In this document: positions 8,368-15,622 of the stretch, piece by piece
Layout of the letters: each line of letters opens with the position of its first letter
How positions within the stretch are numbered: position 1 is the first letter of the stretch
Assembly: GCA_016716405.1 (NCBI GenBank)
Contig: JADJWK010000001.1
Location: 372,001-436,000, forward strand
DNA length: 64,000 bases
Direction of reading: 5' to 3'
From: Candidatus Melainabacteria bacterium
Lineage (GTDB): Bacteria; Cyanobacteriota; Vampirovibrionia; Obscuribacterales; Obscuribacteraceae
Position numbers and translations under genes: made by a program
The notes under the pieces: generated by a model
Told to the model about the DNA's origin: nothing
The model's database searches: none
The model's input: only the letters and a program-made list of their open reading frames with translations

Positions 8368-9831
8368 ATGCGCAAGCTTAGAGAGAAGCTAAGCATACTG
8401 GTGTTCTCGTTCTTCGTGTTCGGTCTGTTCCTCGAGGTTTCGGAAGCCTTCGACTCGGGGTGGAATGCTCCTACATATTCAGTTCAGCAGGTCTCCTCGG
8501 ACAAGTCCGTCGCGAGGTTCGACGGCAGACGGCTCTACGACCAGGTCCTGGAGCAATTGCTCAAATACCATATCGCCCTGGGTAACGCGAAAGAGCGTGA
8601 AGCCTGGGAAACGGAGTGGCGTCACAAGTATGACCGAAGTGGCGAGCTCGACAGTGAAGAGGGTACAGACAGAGCGATTCTCATAATGGTCAGGAGTCTG
8701 GGGCAGAGGTTCGATTATTACATGAATGCCGAGCAGACCAGGCAGAACAACGAGCAAGCCTCCGGTAATTTCGTAGGAATTGGGATGAGTCTCGGATTCT
8801 TGAACTTGCCAGATGCGAAATCTGACAAGGTCGGCGCGCCGATTGAGCCTATCATCGATGACCTGAACCCGATAGTCATCTATGACTCTTTCGAGGAAGG
8901 CCCGGCATATGCGGCAGGTCTTCGAACCGGCGACAGGATCATCGCGGTGGATGGAAAGACTGTAGGCGGCATGACTCTTAGAGACATTGTATCCAGGATA
9001 AGGGGATCCGAAGGGACCAAGGTATCCATCACGATCGAGAGGACCCAGGGCGCTAACAAAGAGCCTCTTTCCATCTCGATCGTTCGCGCGCGAGTCGAGA
9101 TCCCTGTAGTCAAATTCAAGGATCTGGGTGACGGAATCGCATATGTGAAGCTCACAGATTTCATCGCGCAGACCGGTCCGGCAAAGATGATGGAGGCTCT
9201 TAAGAAGGTCGGGTCTGGCGGGGCTCTGGTTCTTGATCTCAGGGGCAATCCCGGAGGCAATCTTGATTATGCTATCGCCATCGCTCAGATGCTCATGGCT
9301 GAAGGCGAGATCGTCGAGCTCCGATCCCGAAACGGAGACGGGGTGAGCGTATCTTCGGTTTCTTTGCTCGAGAATGTTCTGATCGAGTCGACTAACCTCT
9401 CCGATGGAACCTTATCTCCCAGAGCCAGACGGCGAATCAATCCGATTATCCCTAAGAGGATACCCGTTGTCGTTTTGATCAACGGCGGCAGCGCCAGCGC
9501 ATCGGAAATCATTGCCGGAGCGCTAAAGTTCAGCCGGAGGGGGCAAACGGTCGGAGAGCCGACAACGGGCAAAGGAGTAGGCCAGGTTGTGATCCCCCTT
9601 CCCTACGGGAGGACCATCAATATCACCAATTTCGAATTCCGCCCCAACGGCGATACCATCGACTGGCAGGGCATCATTCCGGATGTAGAGGTAAAGGCGG
9701 AGCCCGGCAAGGACAATCAGCTCGAGGAGGCGAGAAAGCTGGCTTTCGAGCTCTTAGAGAAAAAGAACAAGCTCGACCGGCGAGCAAGAGAAGTCGAGCA
9801 GAAACACAGAAATCAATTCGAGAGCAAGTAA
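8368..9831 (+). CDS. S41 C-terminal-processing protease, copy 2
   Basis: 487 residues. The signal peptide covers about residues 1-27. A PDZ domain lies near 170-235 (SFEEGPAYAAGLRTGDRIIAV). The catalytic dyad is S377 in GSASASE and K402 in TGKGVGQ, again 25 apart. The N-terminal region (YHIALGNAKEREAWETEWRHKYDRSGEL) is alignable by eye with copy 1 (YHITLVDENRRRKWSKEWESKYDRTGQL), so the two arose by duplication. The C-terminus is a charged helix. It is expected to act in the periplasm or at the membrane; the target is unknown. Confidence 0.88.
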   Translation: MRKLREKLSILVFSFFVFGLFLEVSEAFDSGWNAPTYSVQQVSSDKSVARFDGRRLYDQVLEQLLKYHIALGNAKEREAWETEWRHKYDRSGELDSEEGTDRAILIMVRSLGQRFDYYMNAEQTRQNNEQASGNFVGIGMSLGFLNLPDAKSDKVGAPIEPIIDDLNPIVIYDSFEEGPAYAAGLRTGDRIIAVDGKTVGGMTLRDIVSRIRGSEGTKVSITIERTQGANKEPLSISIVRARVEIPVVKFKDLGDGIAYVKLTDFIAQTGPAKMMEALKKVGSGGALVLDLRGNPGGNLDYAIAIAQMLMAEGEIVELRSRNGDGVSVSSVSLLENVLIESTNLSDGTLSPRARRRINPIIPKRIPVVVLINGGSASASEIIAGALKFSRRGQTVGEPTTGKGVGQVVIPLPYGRTINITNFEFRPNGDTIDWQGIIPDVEVKAEPGKDNQLEEARKLAFELLEKKNKLDRRAREVEQKHRNQFESK

Positions 9832-9895
9832 ATGAGCGCTCTCGAGCAAAGGCAAATTGGCGATTGCTGATTTGCCTGGAAAAAATGAGACGGAC

Positions 9896-11296
9896 ATGCA
9901 AAAACCAAAAGCAGTCTTGATCCTGCTTCTTGCAGGAATTCTCGGACTTGGTGGATTCATCGGATTGCCGGCGAGCTTGATGGCTCAAAGCGCGATTCCT
10001 TTCGAACAGCCGAACTACGAGAGCGCCGAAGGTTACTCTCAATTCGGACCTTTCGGCAGTCAGCCGCCTGGTTATCTGGGCGGAGCCATAGGAGGCTCCC
10101 AGTACGAGGAGCTTTATCATATGCTCTGGGCTCAGATCGGCAACATGTATTTCGACCAGGATGCCTTGAAGAACTGGGCTTCCTGGGAGCACAAATTCGA
10201 CGGCAAGCTCGATTCGCGAGAAGCTCTTGATAATGCGCTGAAAGCGATGTTCGAGAGCCTTCGGGACCAGTGGACCCGTTATGCCACCATCGATGAGCAG
10301 ATCAAGAAGAATCAGAACAACATGCGCGGCAATGTCAGCCTGGGAATATTTCTCAAGCGCGCCGCAGACGGCAGGTTCGAGATCGATTTCATCGAGTCTG
10401 GCTCGGCGGCGCACAAGTCCGAGTTGCGACGAGGAGACATATTGATCTCGATCGGTGGCGTCGATATTTCATCCAAGACCGACCCTGAAGCCGCCGACTT
10501 ATTGAATCCCGGGCAGGGAAGTCTTGTCGAGGTGGTTTACGAGAGCGAGGGAAGACAATCGACAGCTCGCTTGATCGCGGTTCCGACCGTAAGCGAATCT
10601 GTCGAAGTAAAGAACGTCAAAGACGGCATACTCTATATCCGCTTTCCGGGTTTCGATAGCCCTGAGCGAACAGCGGAGCTCCTGGACTCTCTGGAGCGAG
10701 CCGGTCAGAAGCTCAGTAAAGGGGTCAGAGGAATCGTTCTTGACCTTCGAGGCAATCCGGGCGGGGAGTTTCAAGAAGCGCTCAAGGTGGCTTCGATATT
10801 CATGGAGAGAGGCGTCATAGTGAAGAGCCGTACAAGATCCGGCCGGATAATCTCGGATCAGACCTATTCAGTCATCACGCCTCTGGCTCATACCCTTTCA
10901 GGACTGTCAGCCGAGCAGAATGAATTCTTCGGCTCTTTGCTCCGCGCCCCGATGGTTCTCATGGTCGACAGCAACTCAGCAAGCGCGGCTGAGGTCGTCA
11001 CCGGTGCGTTGAAAGACAACAAGCGAGCCCTGGTTGTGGGTGAGAGAACTTACGGAAAAGGGGTCGGCTATGTTACCGGAAGGGGTCCGACAGGTGGCGT
11101 GATAACCATAACCGCGCTCAAGTATTTGACACCCTCTGGTTTCGATCTCTCCCATAAAGGGCTTTCCCCGGACATTGTCGTGAGAAATCCCCGTGCAGGA
11201 AAGATCGATTTGCAGATGACCGAGTCGCTAAAGATGCTCGAAGAGCTCATCAGCTCAGGCTCACAAGTGAAACAATCCAATCAAAGGGAAAAATAA
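9896..11296 (+). CDS. S41 C-terminal-processing protease, copy 3
   Basis: 466 residues from the ATG at 9896, chosen because it gives a clean signal peptide (LILLLAGILGLGGFIGLPASLMAQS); an upstream TTG at 9857 would put charged residues before it. The PDZ domain is near residues 165-225. The dyad is S363 in NSASAAE and K388 in YGKGVGY. It is the most diverged of the three: the usual GKGxxQ ends in Y and the mature N-terminus is Gly/Pro/Gln-rich. It is followed 2 bp later by the octapeptide-repeat gene, so the two should be co-translated; the repeat protein is a candidate substrate or partner (inference). Confidence 0.87.
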   Translation: MQKPKAVLILLLAGILGLGGFIGLPASLMAQSAIPFEQPNYESAEGYSQFGPFGSQPPGYLGGAIGGSQYEELYHMLWAQIGNMYFDQDALKNWASWEHKFDGKLDSREALDNALKAMFESLRDQWTRYATIDEQIKKNQNNMRGNVSLGIFLKRAADGRFEIDFIESGSAAHKSELRRGDILISIGGVDISSKTDPEAADLLNPGQGSLVEVVYESEGRQSTARLIAVPTVSESVEVKNVKDGILYIRFPGFDSPERTAELLDSLERAGQKLSKGVRGIVLDLRGNPGGEFQEALKVASIFMERGVIVKSRTRSGRIISDQTYSVITPLAHTLSGLSAEQNEFFGSLLRAPMVLMVDSNSASAAEVVTGALKDNKRALVVGERTYGKGVGYVTGRGPTGGVITITALKYLTPSGFDLSHKGLSPDIVVRNPRAGKIDLQMTESLKMLEELISSGSQVKQSNQREK

Positions 11297-11298
11297 AA

Positions 11299-11859
11299 AT
11301 GAGAATCGGAAATGAAATCAAATTGACAGCAGCTCTGTTGAGCATATTGCTGGTTTCAGCTGCAGCGAATGCGGCAACCGGAACCCCGGAGAAGTCTGTC
11401 GATAAGCCGAAGCACACCCAGACATTGCCAGAATCGCCGGTCGAACCCCGGGCTTACAGCGAGAACGGCAGGCTCTATGCCTATGGAATAAAGGTGACTG
11501 CCCAGGCAAGCGAAGTAATCGTGCATGCCATGGAGGGGTCAGAAGTCGCAGCTTTGAGCGGCTCCCAGGTGGTGGCCGAGAGCGGGTCTCTTGTGTTCGC
11601 CAATAAGGGCTCGAGAGTAGAGGCCGAGAAAGGCTCGACAGTGCATTCTCTAGCTGGTTCCATCGTGACAGCGTCCTCTGGCTCGAACGTAATCGCCGAC
11701 TATGAAAGCAGTGTCACCGCAGAGGCGGGCAGCACCGTAAGAGCTATGTATGGATCGCTGGTAACAGCCAGGAAGGGCTCAATCGTCAATGCCGAGCCTG
11801 GTTCTTCGGTGACGGCCGAGGAGGGAAGCACAGTCAATCAGGTTGACGTGCTTCCTTGA
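11299..11859 (+). CDS. Secreted octapeptide-repeat protein (GSxVxAxx solenoid)
   Basis: 186 residues with a signal peptide (about 1-26, ending AAANA). A linker precedes about 13 perfect-register eight-residue repeats of the form GSxVxAxx: GSEVAALS, GSQVVAES, GSLVFANK, GSRVEAEK and so on to the C-terminus. The octad with a small residue pair and a V/T-x-A/T core resembles the half-repeat of ice-nucleation proteins (GSTxTAxx) and would suit a narrow beta-solenoid. It lacks the 16-residue super-period and the C-terminal domain of true ice-nucleation proteins, so that function is not claimed. It sits 2 bp downstream of the third S41 protease and shares its design with the protein at 1307-1936. 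Confidence 0.7.
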   Translation: MRIGNEIKLTAALLSILLVSAAANAATGTPEKSVDKPKHTQTLPESPVEPRAYSENGRLYAYGIKVTAQASEVIVHAMEGSEVAALSGSQVVAESGSLVFANKGSRVEAEKGSTVHSLAGSIVTASSGSNVIADYESSVTAEAGSTVRAMYGSLVTARKGSIVNAEPGSSVTAEEGSTVNQVDVLP

Positions 11860-11876
11860 ACGGAAACCTATCATGC

Positions 11877-11909
11877 CATGAGCCTGCTCGAAATCTCAGG
11901 CAGGTTCAT
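11877..11909 (+). terminator. Imperfect hairpin after the octapeptide gene
   Basis: ATGAGCCTGC and GCAGGTTCAT can pair (one G-U) around a 12-nt loop just after the stop of the repeat-protein gene. It has no clear T-run, so it could be a weak terminator or a processing signal. Confidence 0.3.
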
Positions 11910-11950
11910 GACATGGATGGTGGGAAGGAGTCAATTAAGAAAGGAGGATT

Positions 11951-13174
11951 ATGCGAAACAAAAAATGGATCACTCTCCTTGTTTTCCCCTGCCTTTTGCT
12001 TCTGCTCTCTTGTAGCCGTGATGAGCCAATCGAAAAGGTCCCCTGGCTCGAGAAGCCTCCTTCGAGTATCGCTTTGAGTACCGATGAGAAGGCAGGTGCC
12101 GGCATCAGGAGGCAGTCCTATTTCGAGGACGGAATCACGATCAAGAAGGAGCAAGTTGTCTACTCTGATGGCAGCGAAGCCGAGATCGAATATTGGCGGA
12201 GCGGCCGGCTGAAAAAAATCCTCGAGCGCTTCCCGCCTGCCCATGCTGGAAACGAGGGAAAGCTCAGGCGCTCGACGATTTTCGATCAGGCAGGCATTCC
12301 GGAGATCGATCAGGTCAACCGTCCAGACGGCTCCACGAAGGCTGTTTCGACAAGTATCGATGAGAAAGGCGCGAGTATCTACCGTACTGTCATATTCTAT
12401 CCGGATGGGAAGACCATCCGGGAGATCGCCAATCTTGACCGGCAGACAAGCAAATTTCATAAAGGCTGGACTTTGAGAGATCTCAAGAAATTTCGGCAGG
12501 ATGGAAGCATCGAGTCGGAGTCTGCCAGGGTTCCAGATGGACGCTTCATGCGAACCGTCTACAGTGACGGTAAGAAGAGACTTCGCTTCGAGAGCTGGAG
12601 CCCCGATCGAAAGATGGTGCGCTCAGAACTCTATACCGGCGATGGTCTGCGTCTCTTGAAAATAATCGACGAGAACCCCAACGAGATGACGGTAACCTCT
12701 TTCAACCGGGAAGGGTTCGTCAATCATATCCATTACTGGACCCCTTCAATCGAAGAGGTTACTGTCTACACCGATGGCGGAGTCGCTCTTTACCGGCAAT
12801 CATGGTCCGTGCCTTATGGCGAGTCTGAGCCAAAGGCGAAAATTACGAGGGTGGAGGAGATCAGAGGAAGACGAGGCAAGACTTCGTCTTACTACTTTTA
12901 CCCCGACGGGAAGACAATTCATTACATCGTCGAGAGAGAAAGAAAGTCTGAACGGACAATTGAGGTGATTTACTCCTTCAATGCCAACGGCTCGCTCGAG
13001 CAAGTCCAGATTGACGGCGTGGATGGTGTCGAGATCCGGAGCGAGGCTTCAACAGAAGATCTCCGCAGGGTTACCGAGATCGATCCTGCCTATCTGACTT
13101 ACCGACCATATGAGAGACCGACTTCTACTTTGAGCGATAAGCCACTGCCAAGCAATATTCAAGATTCTGATTGA
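11951..13174 (+). CDS. Lipoprotein with DG-type (MORN/YwqK-like) repeats
   Basis: 407 residues. A strong SD AAAGGAGG precedes the ATG. The signal peptide ends in the lipobox LLSC, with lipidated Cys21. The mature part is built of about 20-25-residue units around phrases such as VYSDGSEAEIEYW, FYPDGKTIREI, VYSDGKKRLRFESW and FYPDGKTIHYI, that is, xYxDGxxxxxxxW/Y repeats. Similar repeats occur in MORN and YwqK-type beta-sheet proteins. There are no enzyme motifs. An outer-membrane or membrane-attached scaffold role is inferred. It follows the protease/solenoid genes on the same strand. Confidence 0.65.
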   Translation: MRNKKWITLLVFPCLLLLLSCSRDEPIEKVPWLEKPPSSIALSTDEKAGAGIRRQSYFEDGITIKKEQVVYSDGSEAEIEYWRSGRLKKILERFPPAHAGNEGKLRRSTIFDQAGIPEIDQVNRPDGSTKAVSTSIDEKGASIYRTVIFYPDGKTIREIANLDRQTSKFHKGWTLRDLKKFRQDGSIESESARVPDGRFMRTVYSDGKKRLRFESWSPDRKMVRSELYTGDGLRLLKIIDENPNEMTVTSFNREGFVNHIHYWTPSIEEVTVYTDGGVALYRQSWSVPYGESEPKAKITRVEEIRGRRGKTSSYYFYPDGKTIHYIVERERKSERTIEVIYSFNANGSLEQVQIDGVDGVEIRSEASTEDLRRVTEIDPAYLTYRPYERPTSTLSDKPLPSNIQDSD

Positions 13175-13196
13175 CTTTGAAAGAAAGGATTTGGCC

Positions 13197-13643
13197 ATGA
13201 GAAGAGCATATTTGATGTTAGTATTCGCTTTCGTTTTGTTTTCGGGCCCGGGGAACGCTCTGGCATTTGCGCCTGGCTTCGAGGGCGCGTTGCATGGGCC
13301 GATGAGAGCCAGTCGAAGTCTAGACTTCTATTTCCAGGGCGGCAATTTCGGTTTCAGCTTCAATTATCAAAGAGGCTACCCGAGCTACCAGTACTACAAT
13401 CCCGGACCACGGTACTACAATCCCGGACCCCGGTACTACTACAATCCCGGACCCCGGTACTACAATCCCGGACCCCGGTACTACAATCCCGGACCACGGT
13501 ACTACAATCCCGGACCACGGTACTACAATCCCGGACCACGGTACTACAATCCCGGACCACGGTACTACAATCCCGGACCCCGGTACTACAATCCCGGACC
13601 CCGGTACTACAATCCCGGACCACTGCTTTACCCCTACTGGTAA
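13197..13643 (+). CDS. Secreted Tyr/Pro/Gly tandem-repeat protein
   Basis: 148 residues from the ATG at 13197 (SD AAAGGA 7 nt upstream; an in-frame TTG two codons earlier is less well placed). A signal peptide (about 1-24) precedes a short Gly/Phe-rich region, then 11 copies of YYNPGPR, one with an extra Tyr, ending LLYPYW. Low-complexity Tyr/Pro/Arg proteins of this kind can be extracellular matrix, adhesive or phase-separating, but no homologue is recognised. The near-identity of the DNA repeats means copy number may vary between strains. Confidence 0.65.
   Translation: MRRAYLMLVFAFVLFSGPGNALAFAPGFEGALHGPMRASRSLDFYFQGGNFGFSFNYQRGYPSYQYYNPGPRYYNPGPRYYYNPGPRYYNPGPRYYNPGPRYYNPGPRYYNPGPRYYNPGPRYYNPGPRYYNPGPRYYNPGPLLYPYW
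13392..13622 (+). repeat. 21-bp tandem repeat array (11 units) inside a gene
   Basis: The unit TACTACAATCCCGGACCNCG plus G is repeated 11 times in frame. One copy has an extra TAC triplet, and the only other common change is A/C at the third base of a Pro codon. Every indel is a multiple of three, so coding is preserved. Confidence 0.9.
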
Positions 13644-13721
13644 CAAGCAGCAGCCAGGCTGGCGGTCCATCCGCCGGCCTGGACTCGAATCGCCTCAAAT
13701 TCTTTCAAATAGGAGATTCCA

Positions 13722-13874
13722 ATGAAAAAGCTACTGGTTCTCATCTTTTCCATACCTTATGCGATTCTTTCCATCATTGCGATCGGAGCGGTTTACGGAT
13801 TTGCGCCCATGCTCATTTCCATAATCTGGTCAGGGGTTGGCATTGCAACCATCATGGACCTTGCCGATCGGTAG
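13722..13874 (+). CDS. Small two-helix membrane protein
   Basis: A 50-residue peptide, MKKLLVLIFSIPYAILSII to ...IMDLADR. SD AGGAG at 13711-13715. It is almost entirely hydrophobic, with two candidate transmembrane helices (residues 3-22 and 25-44) separated by a Gly/Phe turn. It is on the same strand as the repeat proteins and may be in the same transcript. No family is recognised; a toxin-like or accessory membrane peptide cannot be excluded. Confidence 0.45.
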   Translation: MKKLLVLIFSIPYAILSIIAIGAVYGFAPMLISIIWSGVGIATIMDLADR

Positions 13875-14022
13875 AATTCTTGCTCCTGATGCACTCTGGA
13901 TTGCCGGCAGATTCGTCCGGTAAATCATCAGGGGGCTGAACGGGAGCTTCTTGCAGGTTTTGACAGGCCGGCGCTATTGCTGGCAGCACTCGAGTGAAAT
14001 TCGGATAGATAAGGAGGACTCG

Positions 14023-14469
14023 ATGAAACAGAAAAAGTCCGGCATCGCCCTGACAAGGATTAGTTGGAAGGATGTTGTCGTCTATCTAATCGTGGGAACA
14101 ATCAGTGCTCTGATGTCTTCATATTTGGTCATTGAAAAGGTTTCGCCACGCTTTGTCAGCCAGGAATCGAGCCAGGCGGCACAAGCCGAGGCTATGCGCG
14201 ATGACTGGCGCAGACTGTACGAAGAGGCTGTTAAAGAACGGGCGGCACTGAAGAATACCGTGGCAAGGTTGAATGCTCAGATAGACGACCTCACCAGAGC
14301 GATCAAGCAGAATGAGAAGCAATTATCCGCTATCCAGGCGCAGGCTCCAACCTACAATGCGATTAAGGAGACCATCGATCATGCAAGCAAAACTGACAAA
14401 GGGCTACAAGAAGAAACTGTCCGTATCCTTGGCGAGCTTGGCGTTAGCCGCATTCGCATTCTCGACTAA
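14023..14469 (+). CDS. Membrane-anchored coiled-coil protein
   Basis: 148 residues from the ATG at 14023 (SD AAGGAGG 7 nt upstream). The N-terminal tail is basic, followed by one transmembrane helix (about 18-42, VVVYLIVGTISALMSSYLVI) and a long coiled coil (about 50-115: DDWRRLYEEAVKERAALKNT). This N-in topology places the coiled coil outside the cytoplasm. The last 89 bp overlap the next gene in another frame. The pair recalls overlapping envelope-spanning gene pairs such as phage spanins, but no lysis cassette is nearby, so that role is not assigned. Confidence 0.55.
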   Translation: MKQKKSGIALTRISWKDVVVYLIVGTISALMSSYLVIEKVSPRFVSQESSQAAQAEAMRDDWRRLYEEAVKERAALKNTVARLNAQIDDLTRAIKQNEKQLSAIQAQAPTYNAIKETIDHASKTDKGLQEETVRILGELGVSRIRILD

Positions 14470-14818
14470 TGTGTCAGCCAGGGAAGTGGCCATCGATCGC
14501 GATGAATATGTGACTTTGCTGGCCAATGTGCAGCTATTGAAGGAGAGACTGGCGAACGCCGGGCAACAGATTAGTATGTATAAGAAACTGGACTCCGACC
14601 AGAAGCGTCTCATTGTCTTGCATAAGGATCGCATTGAAGAGCTGGAGAAACACATTCTGTCCAGTGACAGGCTCACCGGTGACTTCAAGACAACTATGGA
14701 TCAGACCGAGCTCGTGCTCCTCGAAGCACACAGGAATCTAAAGCGAGAAAAGAGGCTGAGTCGGTACAAGACCTATGCTGTTATCATCGGGGGCGCAATT
14801 ATCTGGTTGGCGTGGTAG
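14381..14818 (+). CDS. Exported coiled-coil protein with C-terminal membrane helix
   Basis: 145 residues from the ATG at 14381 (SD AAGGAG). This start is required to keep the signal peptide (KKKLSVSLASLALAAFAFSTNVSA). The mature part is a coiled coil (QLLKERLANAGQQISMYKKL and RIEELEKHILSS) and the last 15 residues form a short hydrophobic helix, YAVIIGGAIIWLAW, ending at the stop. It overlaps the upstream membrane gene by 89 bp in a different frame, an unusually long overlap. The two products have complementary topologies and probably interact. Confidence 0.5.
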   Translation: MQAKLTKGYKKKLSVSLASLALAAFAFSTNVSAREVAIDRDEYVTLLANVQLLKERLANAGQQISMYKKLDSDQKRLIVLHKDRIEELEKHILSSDRLTGDFKTTMDQTELVLLEAHRNLKREKRLSRYKTYAVIIGGAIIWLAW

Positions 14819-15147
14819 CCTGCGCAGGCAGTCGCCTTGCCAGGAAATAGCCGGGTAGCAGTGACCGGGCGAGGAGGTCTGGATCTGAATCCTGGCCCGG
14901 TCATTGACGCAACAGGTCTCAAGACTTTTCTCCTTTCCCGGGAAGTACAGATTCAGTGCAGTGCGATCCTCGCTCTCCAACCATATCGCTCACAAGGCGA
15001 AACCGGGGCTCAGATTGACAATCGCACTCCAAACTTACCCCTCAAGAGGATTGATACTATTTCCCATAGTTAGACAAATTCGAGAACTGTTACTTCTCTG
15101 TTACAGGAACATACTAGACTAAGCCAGATTACCAGAAGGCAAATCCA
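14819..15147. other. Non-coding gap
   Basis: Short open frames here have no SD and no protein-like composition. The last 90 bp are AT-richer with GTTACTTCTCTGTTAC and a possible -10 (ATACTAGA) before the next gene, so a promoter for 15148 is plausible. Nothing else is seen. Confidence 0.35.
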
Positions 15148-15573
15148 ATGACTTTCAGATTCTTTCCATCGGACTCGCCTGTCAATGGCGAGACCGATTC
15201 AAGCGCCGACAATTCTCTAAACAGCGAGTTCCTCTCGCTGTCTCAACTAGGACCGGGAAAGGCCGCCCGGATGTTACAAAGCTACGAGGCCATCAATCCA
15301 GGTCTTCCACCCGGATTTCCCGTGCTCAATCCGGTATTCCCGACAATGATTCCGGACCCGATAAGAGCTGCCGAAACCATATCGGAGATACCGATTCATA
15401 CCTTGACTCCTTCCCCTCTTTTCCCGACTGTCTTCCCGGACCCGATAAGAGCGGCGACACAAGTAGCTGGTCTCAATAATCAGAGAACCGGTGCACCGGG
15501 AACTTCCAACCTGTCGGCGCTGGGACATATGCTCGTTCCGGCTATCGCCACGAGACCCACCGGCATATTCTGA
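15148..15573 (+). CDS. Hypothetical Pro-rich protein with internal duplication
   Basis: 141 residues, with no signal peptide. The centre contains two near-identical segments, FPTMIPDPIRAAET and FPTVFPDPIRAATQ, 35 residues apart, in a Pro/Ile/Thr-rich stretch. It is probably disordered. The SD is weak (AGAAGG). A histidine kinase gene follows 50 bp downstream. No family is recognised. Confidence 0.5.
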   Translation: MTFRFFPSDSPVNGETDSSADNSLNSEFLSLSQLGPGKAARMLQSYEAINPGLPPGFPVLNPVFPTMIPDPIRAAETISEIPIHTLTPSPLFPTVFPDPIRAATQVAGLNNQRTGAPGTSNLSALGHMLVPAIATRPTGIF

Positions 15574-15622
15574 ATTTGAACCTTCTCTGATTTATAATTG
15601 GTCAGCCGCAAACTGATCGCAA

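Noticed and set aside
11299..11859. True ice-nucleation protein
   Set aside because: Only the octad pattern is shared; the 16-residue super-repeat, the large N-domain and the C-terminal domain are absent, and it is only 186 residues.
13392..13622. CRISPR array
   Set aside because: The 21-bp units are directly adjacent with no spacers and code in frame for YYNPGPR.
14023..14818. Phage lysis cassette (spanin pair)
   Set aside because: No holin, endolysin or phage structural gene is nearby and the second protein has no lipobox.
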